Source: Clostridiaceae bacterium Marseille-Q3526 (GTDB lineage: Bacteria > Bacillota > Clostridia > Lachnospirales > Lachnospiraceae). Taken from it: a DNA stretch of 64,000 bases. Positions 25,511 through 33,596 of the stretch are shown here, piece by piece. The translations under genes and the position numbers were made by a program. The first letter of the stretch is position 1. Each line of letters starts with the position of its first letter. A model generated the notes under the pieces. That model was given only the letters and a program-made list of their open reading frames with translations, had not been told where the DNA came from and did no database searches. The DNA is taken from positions 310,001-374,000 of the forward strand of contig JAGTTS010000002.1 in assembly GCA_018223375.1 (NCBI GenBank). The letters run 5' to 3'.

Positions 25511-25539
25511 ATTATAGGTGATATTTCAAAAAGAAGCAA
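25511..25539 (-). promoter_or_regulatory. Promoter of the radical-SAM/rng unit
   Basis: Minus-strand TTGCTT (25539-25534), 17-base spacer, TATAAT (25516-25511). Confidence 0.72.
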
Positions 25540-25567
25540 GCCTCTTTTCCCCTATGCAGATTTAATT

Positions 25568-26893
25568 CTAACTTTCTGAGCAGGCTGCTGAACGGCTGTT
25601 CATGACTGCGTTTACAGCAAAGCTCAGTATCAGCATAACAAGCGCTGCGCTTACCCAGCAGAAACCGGCATCGTATAAAGGCAGAGAGTGGCATAAATCT
25701 GAGAGTAATCCCAGAGGAACACCGGCATTATCGAGTGCATAGATCACACTGATGCAGCTTACGCCTGTAACAACCATAGGATAGACATATCTGTTTGACG
25801 CCCATACCTGATGAGACAGTCCCAGAAGAATCAGCACGATAGATACAGGATAAATCGCATCGAGTACAGGAATAGAGAGACTTAAAATTGCATTCAGTCC
25901 CAGGTTGCAGACCAGGAAGGAGAAAACGGTAATGGCAATCACCCACTGTCTGTATCCAAAAAATTTAAACTGTTTTGAAAAGAACTGTGAGATGGAGTTA
26001 ATCAGTCCCACGCAGGTGGTAAGGCAGGCAAGAGAGAAAATAGCTGCCAGAATAATAGCTCCAAATTCACCAAAAAGCTGGGATACAATATGACGCAGAG
26101 TCCATGCACCGTTTTCCTGCACAGCGTACACACCGGAGCTGCACATTCCCATATAGGTCAACATGATGTAAACAAGCGCCAGGATAGAACCTGCAAAGAC
26201 ACCGGCATACACGGTATGCTTCATAACATCCTTTTTTTCTTTTAAGCCAAAGGAATCGAGGGTAATGGCAATCACCAGTCCAAAGTTAAGGGCTGCGATG
26301 GTATCCATGGTCTGGTAGCCTTCCGAGAAGCCCTTGAAAAACGGCATTTCATATGCAGCCTGAGGAGCTGCCACATCGATTTTTCCCCTGAAAAGAAAGC
26401 TGAAAAACAGTATGCTGAGCAGACATAACAGGCTTGGAGTTAAGAAGCTTCCAATTCGTTTGACCAGCTTTCCAGGATTCATACACAGCCAGAAAGCCAG
26501 CAAGAAAAATACAAAAGAATACAGAACCATGAAAAGCTTAATATCAGATCCCGCCGGCAGGTAGGGGGCTACCGCCATTTCAAATGGTACGGATGCGGCT
26601 CTTGGGATGCCCAGTCCAGGTCCGATAGAAAGATAAATTAAAATGGTAAAGACAACGGAAAATTTCTTTCCTACCTGATTGGCCAGACAGTCCAGGCCGT
26701 TAAAACGTGCGACAACAATAACGCCGAGAACCGGAAGCACCACAGCTGTCAGCAAAAAGCCCAGAAGGGCCGGAACGGCTGCTGCCCCTGCATTCTGGCC
26801 TAAAAACGGCGGGAAAATCAGGTTGCCTGCTCCAAAGAACAGCGAGAACAGCATAAAGCTTACCAGTAACATTTTTCTTCGTGACAAATTCAT
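25568..26893 (-). CDS. brnQ: Branched-chain amino acid Na+ symporter BrnQ
   Basis: This 441-residue LIVCS-family carrier imports leucine, isoleucine and valine. It has about twelve membrane segments and the opening LVSFMLFSLFFGAGNLIFPPFLGQNAG typical of BrnQ. The ATG at 26893 follows GAGGAGGAGAAGAAA. A T-box leader with terminator lies directly upstream, consistent with induction when a branched-chain tRNA is uncharged. Confidence 0.95.
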   Translation of the reverse strand: MNLSRRKMLLVSFMLFSLFFGAGNLIFPPFLGQNAGAAAVPALLGFLLTAVVLPVLGVIVVARFNGLDCLANQVGKKFSVVFTILIYLSIGPGLGIPRAASVPFEMAVAPYLPAGSDIKLFMVLYSFVFFLLAFWLCMNPGKLVKRIGSFLTPSLLCLLSILFFSFLFRGKIDVAAPQAAYEMPFFKGFSEGYQTMDTIAALNFGLVIAITLDSFGLKEKKDVMKHTVYAGVFAGSILALVYIMLTYMGMCSSGVYAVQENGAWTLRHIVSQLFGEFGAIILAAIFSLACLTTCVGLINSISQFFSKQFKFFGYRQWVIAITVFSFLVCNLGLNAILSLSIPVLDAIYPVSIVLILLGLSHQVWASNRYVYPMVVTGVSCISVIYALDNAGVPLGLLSDLCHSLPLYDAGFCWVSAALVMLILSFAVNAVMNSRSAACSES

Positions 26894-26970
26894 TTTCTTC
26901 TCCTCCTCAAAAGAAATAAAGCATCCCGTGCACAGCACGTGTTTTTTTCACAGTGTAATGTTCCCGTGAA

Positions 26971-27268
26971 AAAATAAAGACCCGTCTCAAGGATTTCCTT
27001 GAGACGAGTCCTGATAATTAAATCAATACCCCGCGGTACCACTCAAATTGCAGAATCATAATCCTGCCTCTTTTTAGGCTCCAACAAGCCCTAGACACTA
27101 ACGTAGCCAACACGAAAATTCTTACTCCTGCTGTAAAAGCGTTTCGGAATTTCAGCTCAGAAGTGATAAGAGATTTCAGATGATGTTTATCGGGATTCCA
27201 GCATCCCCGACTCTCTGTAAAACATTTTACCGACTCTGTCTTCGTCACAGCCTTTGTATTCATTTAAT
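26971..27268 (-). ncRNA. T-box riboswitch controlling brnQ
   Basis: Read on the minus strand, a long stem-I region with a GGGGATGCTGGAATCCC hairpin is followed by the T-box core GAGTGGTACCGCGG (27044-27031). The terminator GACTCGTCTCAAGG / CCTTGAGACGGGTC with TTTATTTTTT follows (27010-26971). Uncharged tRNA would bind and favour the antiterminator. The specifier looks like ATC (Ile) near CTGAAATCTC, but I could not fix it without folding. Confidence 0.92.
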
Positions 27269-27275
27269 TGTCTTC

Positions 27276-27304
27276 AGAATAGCACTAAGGTTTGAGTCTG
27301 TCAA
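27276..27304 (-). promoter_or_regulatory. Promoter of the T-box/brnQ transcript
   Basis: Minus-strand TTGACA (27304-27299) and TATTCT (27281-27276) with 17 bases between. Confidence 0.75.
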
Positions 27305-27360
27305 TCATTTTCAGAAATAAAATTTATTTTACTTCAAATTGATTTCACACCTTACCAAAA

Positions 27361-29604
27361 CTACATGCTTTCGTGGAAGGTACGTTTAATTACCTCCAGC
27401 TGCTGCTCCCGGCTCAGTCTGCTGAAATTAACTGCGTATCCGGAAACGCGGATTGTCAGAGTTGGATACTGCTCCGGATGTTCCATGGCATCAATTAAAA
27501 GCTGCCGGTTCATTACATTTACATTCAGGTGATGAGCGCCCTGGATAAAGTATCCGTCCAGAATCATAACCAGGTTTTTAATTCTCTCTCCTTCTGTTTT
27601 TCCAAGGGCAGATGGAGTGATAGAGAAGGTATTGGATACGCCGTCCTGGCAGACTGCCCGGTAGGGAAGCTTTGCAACTGAGTTCAGGGAAGCTAAAGCA
27701 CCATGGGTATCGCGTCCGTGCATTGGGTTGGCTCCTGGAGCAAAGGGTTCGCCTGATTTTCTTCCGTCAGGGGTGGTTCCTGTCTTTTTGCCGTACATAA
27801 CATTGCTCGTAATGGTAAGAGCAGACAGTGTGTGGATGGCATTTCTATACAGGGCATGTTTTTTAAGCTCTGCTGAGAAGAAGGACACAAGCTCTACCGC
27901 AATGTCATCTGCCCGGTCATCGTCATTGCCATATTTAGGGAAGTCTCCCTCTACCTTAAAGTCTACAGCGATTCCCTCTTCGTTCCGCACAGGAGTTACC
28001 TTGGCAAATTTAATGGCGGACAGAGAGTCAACGGCTACAGAAAGACCAGATACACCAAAGGCGGCAAGCCGTTCTACCCAGGTATCGTGAAGTGCCATCT
28101 GGCTGGCTTCGTAGGCGTATTTATCATGCATAAAATGAATAATGTTAATGGTATCTACATAGAGTTCTGCAACATAGGCCAGGGTTTTCTTGTAATCTGC
28201 CAGAACGTGGGCATAGTCCAGAACCGCATCTGTATTTTTCTCAATATCAGGGATAACCTGGATTCCCTTGCGCTCATCTATACCGCCGTTAATAGCGTAC
28301 AGAAGGCTTTTAGCCAGATTGGCCCTGGCTCCGAAAAACTGCATCTGTTTTCCGACTGCCATGGCGGATACGCAGCAGGCGATACAGTAATCATCCCCGT
28401 ACATGGGACGCATCAGATCGTCATTTTCATACTGGATGGAATCGGTTTCAATGCTCATGCGGGAGCAGTAATTTTTAAATGCCTCCGGCAGATTCTGGCT
28501 CCACAGCACTGTCAGGTTTGGCTCCGGCGCAGTGCCTAGGTTTGTCAGAGTATGGATATAGCGGAAGGAATTTTTTGTGACCAGAGTGCGTCCGTCTACT
28601 CCCATGCCGCCGAGGCTTTCTGTTACCCAGGTAGGATCCCCGCCAAACAGTTCGTTGTATTCAGGGGTACGCAGATGGCGTACAAGACGAAGCTTGATAA
28701 TAAACTGGTCAATCAACTCCTGGGCTCCAGCCTCGTCCAGGATGCCTGCCTCCAGATCGCGCTGGATATAGATATCAAGGAACGTTGCTGTACGTCCAAG
28801 GCTTGTGGCTGCTCCGTTGTTCTCCTTGATACCTGCCAGATATGCCATGTACAGATTCTGAACCGCTTCACGGGCATTTTCAGCAGGCTTTGTGATATCG
28901 CATCCATACCGCGCTGCCATATCGGCCATTTTCTGGAGAGCGCGGATCTGTTCGCTGACATCTTCCAGAAGACGGATTCTTTCATCTGTCATGGGACCGT
29001 CAAGCAGTTTGATGTCCTCTTTTTTTGATTCAATTAAAAAGTCAGTTCCATAGAGAGGAACACGGCGGTAGTCGCCTACAATGCGTCCTCGTCCGTATGC
29101 GTCCGGAAGACCGGTTAAAAGCCCTGCGGTTCTGGCTTTTCTGACCCGTTCCGGATAAGCGTCAAATACGCCGTCATTGTGGGTTTTCCTGTATAAATTG
29201 AAGTGCTTTTCCACTTCGGGATCTAGTTCATAGCCATACTGCTCCAGTGCGCTTTTAGCCATTCTCATGCCGCCGAAGGGATTGACAATCCGCTTTAAAG
29301 GAGCATCTGTCTGAAGTCCGACAATTACCTCATTTTCTTTATCAATATAGCCGGGAGCAAAATTATCAATTCCGGAAACAACAGTCGTATCTACATCAAT
29401 GATGCCTTTTTTTACTTCTTCCAGAATCAGGGCGTGGGCTTTTTCCCATACCTTTTTCGTTTTTTCAGTAGTTCCTGTCAGAAATTCATCATTTCCTGCA
29501 TAGGGCGTATAGTTTTTCTGAATAAAATTTCTTACGTTTACTACGTGACGCCACTCTCCTGTCTTAAATCCTTTCCATGCAGTGCAGTTTACATCGATAC
29601 TCAT
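27361..29604 (-). CDS. pflB: Pyruvate formate-lyase (formate C-acetyltransferase)
   Basis: PFL splits pyruvate with CoA into acetyl-CoA and formate in anaerobic metabolism. The 747-residue protein has the catalytic pair Cys410-Cys411 in DDYCIACCVSAM and the C-terminal glycyl-radical motif RVSGYAV with Gly722. It starts 51 bases after the end of its activase gene, and a GAAAGGAGACTGCAAAC ribosome site is present. With pflA it lies downstream of a ZTP riboswitch, which links formate supply to one-carbon and purine demand. Confidence 0.97.
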   Translation of the reverse strand: MSIDVNCTAWKGFKTGEWRHVVNVRNFIQKNYTPYAGNDEFLTGTTEKTKKVWEKAHALILEEVKKGIIDVDTTVVSGIDNFAPGYIDKENEVIVGLQTDAPLKRIVNPFGGMRMAKSALEQYGYELDPEVEKHFNLYRKTHNDGVFDAYPERVRKARTAGLLTGLPDAYGRGRIVGDYRRVPLYGTDFLIESKKEDIKLLDGPMTDERIRLLEDVSEQIRALQKMADMAARYGCDITKPAENAREAVQNLYMAYLAGIKENNGAATSLGRTATFLDIYIQRDLEAGILDEAGAQELIDQFIIKLRLVRHLRTPEYNELFGGDPTWVTESLGGMGVDGRTLVTKNSFRYIHTLTNLGTAPEPNLTVLWSQNLPEAFKNYCSRMSIETDSIQYENDDLMRPMYGDDYCIACCVSAMAVGKQMQFFGARANLAKSLLYAINGGIDERKGIQVIPDIEKNTDAVLDYAHVLADYKKTLAYVAELYVDTINIIHFMHDKYAYEASQMALHDTWVERLAAFGVSGLSVAVDSLSAIKFAKVTPVRNEEGIAVDFKVEGDFPKYGNDDDRADDIAVELVSFFSAELKKHALYRNAIHTLSALTITSNVMYGKKTGTTPDGRKSGEPFAPGANPMHGRDTHGALASLNSVAKLPYRAVCQDGVSNTFSITPSALGKTEGERIKNLVMILDGYFIQGAHHLNVNVMNRQLLIDAMEHPEQYPTLTIRVSGYAVNFSRLSREQQLEVIKRTFHESM

Positions 29605-29654
29605 GTTTGCAGTCTCCTTTCGCCTAAAGACATTTTACCAGTGTTGTTATCTGT

Positions 29655-30374
29655 TTAGTTCTGAAAATATTCATTCATCATGTTCTGCCATTGTTCCAGT
29701 TCGGAAGCATCTTTTGGCGGAACCTGTTCCAGCCTGTAAGGAATTCCCATAGCTTTGTATTTGGGAACACCCAGCACATGATAAGGCAGAAGTTCTACCT
29801 TTTGCACGTTTTTAATCTGTTTGACTGCTTCAAACAGCCCCATAAGATGTTCTCTGCTGTCTGTAAGTCCTGGAACTGCCACATGGCGAATCCAGAGAGG
29901 TATGTTAAATTCCTGTACCGCCTGGAGAAAACGAAGGCTTTCATCCATGGGCTGGCCGGTAATATTCAGATATCCTTCCCTGGTGTAGTGCTTAACGTCA
30001 AACAGCACCAGATCCGTGTGTTTCAGGATATCCCCATAACCGCCGTTTCCATAACCGGCTGTATCCAGGCAGGTGTGGATGCCCTGTTCTTTACACAGAG
30101 CCAGAGTCTCGGCTAAAAAGTCCTTCTGAAGAAGAGGCTCCCCACCGGAGAAGGTGACGCCTCCGGTACTGCCGTAGTAAGGTTTGAACCGGTTGAGAAC
30201 AGCTATAATTTCCTCCGGCGTTTTCGTCTCTGCCCTGCCGTCTATCTCCCAGGTATCAGGATTATGGCAGTATTGGCATCTTAAACAGCATCCCTGCAGA
30301 AAAATAACAGTGCGGATACCAGGGCCGTCTACCAGCCCCATGGATTCCCAGGAATGAATGTGCCCCATTGTCAT
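29655..30374 (-). CDS. pflA: Pyruvate formate-lyase activating enzyme
   Basis: This 239-residue radical SAM enzyme installs the glycyl radical in PflB. The cluster motif is CCLRCQYCHNPDTW (CxxxCxxC), followed by GGVTFSGGEPLLQ and LVLFDVKHY. It has no extra ferredoxin insert, as expected for a PflA. It precedes pflB on the same strand, the reverse of the E. coli order. Confidence 0.96.
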   Translation of the reverse strand: MTMGHIHSWESMGLVDGPGIRTVIFLQGCCLRCQYCHNPDTWEIDGRAETKTPEEIIAVLNRFKPYYGSTGGVTFSGGEPLLQKDFLAETLALCKEQGIHTCLDTAGYGNGGYGDILKHTDLVLFDVKHYTREGYLNITGQPMDESLRFLQAVQEFNIPLWIRHVAVPGLTDSREHLMGLFEAVKQIKNVQKVELLPYHVLGVPKYKAMGIPYRLEQVPPKDASELEQWQNMMNEYFQN

Positions 30375-30482
30375 GGTATGATATCCTCCTTGAGTGGCAA
30401 TGAATGAAAAAATAGATAAAAAACAGATAATATGGCTGTCTGGATGAACTGGCTGTCAGAGTTGTTTTAAGAATATCAAACA

Positions 30483-30575
30483 AAAAAAGCCAGACCTCCA
30501 GGCAGAGTGCCCAGACGGTCGGCTTTTTAAAATCATACTTCATGTGGTTTATTCCACTTCCGTCAGTCATATGAT
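30483..30575 (-). ncRNA. ZTP riboswitch (pfl motif) upstream of pflA-pflB
   Basis: On the minus strand the aptamer reads CATATGACTGACGG, a GTGG-AATAAA-CCAC hairpin, then ATGAAGTATG that closes P1. After a short A-rich linker comes the conserved block GCCGACCGTCTGGGCA. The block pairs with TGCCTGGAGGTCTGGC to make an intrinsic terminator ending TTTTTTT. Binding of ZTP/ZMP should disrupt the terminator and turn pflA-pflB on. A competing hairpin AGTCAT-CAT-ATGACT overlaps P1. Confidence 0.87.
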
Positions 30576-30581
30576 GACTCA

Positions 30582-30610
30582 ACTATACAAAACAAATTTT
30601 CTTTTGTCAA
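30582..30610 (-). promoter_or_regulatory. Promoter of the ZTP riboswitch transcript
   Basis: Minus-strand TTGACA (30610-30605), 17 bases, TATAGT (30587-30582). Transcription would start a few bases before the aptamer. Confidence 0.85.
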
Positions 30611-30624
30611 GAGGATACAGATGT

Positions 30625-31965
30625 TTATTTCTGACTTTTTTCATAGTATTGTCTTCTGATTTCTTCCGGCACCAGACTTCCGCCGGTTGCCCATGCAATA
30701 TGAACCGCCTGTTCCATATTCTGTTCCAGGCCGTGAGACGCCAGAAACTGCCTTCCTTCCGGGCTGGAACAGAGAACTGCCGGACCCTGAAAGGCGGCAC
30801 AGGAGCTTGGTTCAATAAACATGCCCTCTGTGTCCATGAAGGCGCGCAGATAGCGGTATAAATGTTCATCTGTGACAGTGAATTCCCCGGCTAACAGGGA
30901 AGAAATCTGTCTACCGACAAATTTAGAAGGACGTCCTACTGCCAGGCCGTCTGCATCCGTAAGGCCGGAAAGGCCGATATCCTGGACACAGATTCTGTCA
31001 TGAAGTCCTGTCATAACGCCCAAGGCCATGCAGGGGGCCTGTACAGGCTCTGCAAAGAAACAGTAGACAAAATCACCAAAGATCTGCTTCAGGCCGAAGG
31101 TAATGCCTCCTGGAGCGCCTCCTACGCCACAGGGCAGGTAAACAAACAGAGGATGGGAACGATCTACAATAATATCCATGACATCCAGCTGCTGTTTCAG
31201 ACGTCTGGCAGCGGTAGCATAGCCTAAAAACAGGCTGGCTGAATTTTCATCATCCACAAAATAACTCATGGGATCTTCTTCGGCCTGAGCGCGTCCGGCT
31301 TTCACAGCTTCACTGTAATCGGAAGCATACTCAATGACATGGACGCCTTTTTCTCGGAGCAATTTCTTTTTCCATTCCTTTGCATCCATAGACATATGTA
31401 TGGTTACATGATAGCCTAAAGCCGCACTGATAATTCCAATGGACAGTCCCAGATTTCCGGTGGAACCGGCATGAACCGAATAACGGCTGAAAAATTTTTT
31501 AAACTCCGGGCGGCAGAAAGCCTCATAGCTTTCACCGGGACGGATCATACCCTCAGAAAGAGCCAGTTCTTCCGAGTGCTTGAGAATTTCATAAATACCG
31601 CCTCTTGCCTTTACAGAGCCTGCCGCCGCCAGATGGCTGTCCATTTTAAGCAGAAGGCGGCCTTTCAGACTGGCGTGAAAGGAATCATTCAGAGCATTCT
31701 TCATGGATGGAATCTCGATCAGGGGAGACTCTATCATGCCGTCTGCTGCTTCTGTCTCAGGAAAAGCCTTTTTAATAAAAGGTGCAAACCGCAGCCATCT
31801 TTCTTCTGCATCTTCTATATCAGACGCCGAAAAAGGCAGCTTTTTTAAAGCAGAATCTGCATCAGTCAGCTGGTCATTGTTCCAGAAAATCTCTTTTCCC
31901 TGGGACATTGGGCGGATGAGTGGAAACTGTTCGGTCAGTTCATGGATGTTGTTGTTCCTATTCAC
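30625..31965 (-). CDS. dsdA: D-serine dehydratase
   Basis: DsdA is a PLP enzyme that deaminates D-serine to pyruvate and ammonia. Visible are the PLP lysine in GSVKARGG, the asparagine-rich HAGSTGNLGLSIGI loop, and the phosphate-binding PCGVGGAPGG. The GTG at 31965 lies ten bases after AAAGGAG, whereas the ATG at 31974 is only one base away, so GTG is preferred (446 residues, like E. coli DsdA). It is the last gene of a nine-gene unit with YjjI and nucleoside-uptake genes. Confidence 0.9.
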   Translation of the reverse strand: MNRNNNIHELTEQFPLIRPMSQGKEIFWNNDQLTDADSALKKLPFSASDIEDAEERWLRFAPFIKKAFPETEAADGMIESPLIEIPSMKNALNDSFHASLKGRLLLKMDSHLAAAGSVKARGGIYEILKHSEELALSEGMIRPGESYEAFCRPEFKKFFSRYSVHAGSTGNLGLSIGIISAALGYHVTIHMSMDAKEWKKKLLREKGVHVIEYASDYSEAVKAGRAQAEEDPMSYFVDDENSASLFLGYATAARRLKQQLDVMDIIVDRSHPLFVYLPCGVGGAPGGITFGLKQIFGDFVYCFFAEPVQAPCMALGVMTGLHDRICVQDIGLSGLTDADGLAVGRPSKFVGRQISSLLAGEFTVTDEHLYRYLRAFMDTEGMFIEPSSCAAFQGPAVLCSSPEGRQFLASHGLEQNMEQAVHIAWATGGSLVPEEIRRQYYEKSQK

Positions 31966-32003
31966 GTTTATCATACTCCTTTGCTGCAAATGATACAAAG
32001 CTG

Positions 32004-32726
32004 TTAAAATAAAATCTCCAGAGCTTCAGAAGGAATCAGAGGACGGATTGCCGCCTGCATTCGTTCGTGCTGCTGTTTAGAAATTACAATCTTTTTCTTA
32101 CAAACAGAAATTTCTGATAATTCCTTTAACCGGCTGACGCTTCTCACAACTGTGCGGACACTGACACCGATATTGCTGGCAATGGTCTGATAATCTGTCT
32201 GAACGATCAGAGGCTGTCCTGATGAGGCATGTCTGGTATAGTGCTGCACCAGATAATACCGCACCCGGTCAATTCCTTTTTGATAATAGAGGATTCCATC
32301 ATTGCCGGAACGCTGATACAGATCATTGGCCACAATATAGGTACACCGGTACAGCATATCTACGTTTTTCATTAAGTATTCATAAATAATGGATGAGCTG
32401 ATGCGCAGGGCTGTAACCTGTGTCTCAGCGACCACAGTGGCAACACTTCGATCCTTTCGGGCCAGTACCTCTAAAAGGCCGACAGAGCCGTTTTCACTGG
32501 TAATGCGGAAATAGAAATAATTATTTCCGTCGTGGTAATCCCTGGTTCCGATGGCAGAACCGGATTGTATAAAATATACATAGTCAGGAAAATCTCCCAG
32601 GCTGATGATAACAGAGCCTGCGGGATAAACAAGCTGCACTCCCTGAGTTTTTATTTCCTCCGACAGAACTGAAACGTTAAACTGGTTGTAAGAGTCATAT
32701 TTTTTCCATATCTCCCGCAGGTTCAT
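32004..32726 (-). CDS. Crp/Fnr-family transcriptional regulator
   Basis: The 240-residue protein has an N-terminal cyclic-nucleotide-binding-type beta barrel (about 20-120, GSVIISLGDFPDYVYFIQSGSAIG) and a C-terminal winged helix with QTIASNIGVSVRTVVRSVSRLKEL as recognition region. No cysteine cluster for Fe-S binding is visible, so it is not a classical FNR. Two adjacent ATGs follow GGGAGGAT; I take 32726. Its place inside the YjjI/dsdA unit suggests local control. The effector is unknown. Confidence 0.88.
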   Translation of the reverse strand: MNLREIWKKYDSYNQFNVSVLSEEIKTQGVQLVYPAGSVIISLGDFPDYVYFIQSGSAIGTRDYHDGNNYFYFRITSENGSVGLLEVLARKDRSVATVVAETQVTALRISSSIIYEYLMKNVDMLYRCTYIVANDLYQRSGNDGILYYQKGIDRVRYYLVQHYTRHASSGQPLIVQTDYQTIASNIGVSVRTVVRSVSRLKELSEISVCKKKIVISKQQHERMQAAIRPLIPSEALEILF

Positions 32727-32759
32727 CATATCCTCCCTGTCATCCAATCACAGTGTCTG

Positions 32760-33596
32760 TTAAACAATCAAAACATCTTTGACTCCGGCCTTCAGCGCTG
32801 TATCACGAAGAAGTTTCATATAGGCATCGTCAGGTTCTCTTGTGGATGAAAAATTTTCTCGGACGCCATAGTGCCGGAACTTAATTAATTTATACCGTAC
32901 ATTGGGATAATTTGCAATCAGATTGCTTCCGAGCTCAACCGTTTTCAGGTTATCTACTGCATCTGGAACGACTACGGTTCTGATTTCATAGAGCTTATCC
33001 ATGGCAGCCATACGGCGGATATTCTCTGTTACAACAGAAAGCCCTTTTCCAGTAAGGAACAGGTGGTCTTCTTCGCTTCCAGCCTTGAGATCAATCATGG
33101 TTTTGTCGGTGACGTTGAGCACATCCTCTCTCTCCCACAAGGGAATCTGGCCATTGGTGTCCATAAACGTAGTTTTTCCGGCTGCCTGAACCAGGGTATA
33201 GAATTCTTTTAGAAAATCAAGATAGAGGCTGCATTCTCCGCCTGAGGTAGTGATGCCGTTTACGAAGGGGAAAAAGCCGCGTATTTCCTCATACAGCTGT
33301 CCGGCTGTCATGTTTCGTATCTTGGGGGAGGCGTCAAACTGACAGATTTTTAAGCAGGTATCGCAGTTACAGCATTTTGAATAATCATAGGAGACCCTTC
33401 TGTTTTCCATCATAAGCGCGCCTGCGGGACATGTGTTTACACATGCCCCGCAGTTTCTGCACATATGGATGGTCTCCGGATTGTGGCAGTAGAGACAGTT
33501 CTGATTGCAGCCCTGAAGAAAGACTGCAGTACGGTTTCCAAAGCCGTCTACACTGCTGAAAGGAATAATTTTATTAACCGGAGCCTTAAGATCCAT
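32760..33596 (-). CDS. yjjW: YjjW-type glycyl-radical enzyme activase
   Basis: The 278-residue radical SAM enzyme has the cluster motif GCNQNCLYCHNPET and, unlike PflA, a ferredoxin-like insert with two clusters (CRNCGACVNTCPAG and CCNCDTCLKICQ). GITTSGGECSLYLDF replaces the usual GGEP. These features match YjjW, the dedicated activase for YjjI. Its ATG overlaps the yjjI stop by one base (TAATG), so the two are translationally coupled. Confidence 0.9.
   Translation of the reverse strand: MDLKAPVNKIIPFSSVDGFGNRTAVFLQGCNQNCLYCHNPETIHMCRNCGACVNTCPAGALMMENRRVSYDYSKCCNCDTCLKICQFDASPKIRNMTAGQLYEEIRGFFPFVNGITTSGGECSLYLDFLKEFYTLVQAAGKTTFMDTNGQIPLWEREDVLNVTDKTMIDLKAGSEEDHLFLTGKGLSVVTENIRRMAAMDKLYEIRTVVVPDAVDNLKTVELGSNLIANYPNVRYKLIKFRHYGVRENFSSTREPDDAYMKLLRDTALKAGVKDVLIV

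Noticed and set aside
27018..27263. An 81-codon minus-strand open frame that could be a leader peptide
   Set aside because: It falls within the T-box RNA, whose stem I, core and terminator explain the sequence, and has no ribosome site.
30262..30582. A 106-codon minus-strand frame upstream of pflA
   Set aside because: It covers the ZTP riboswitch, the terminator and the start of pflA in another frame and has no ribosome site.
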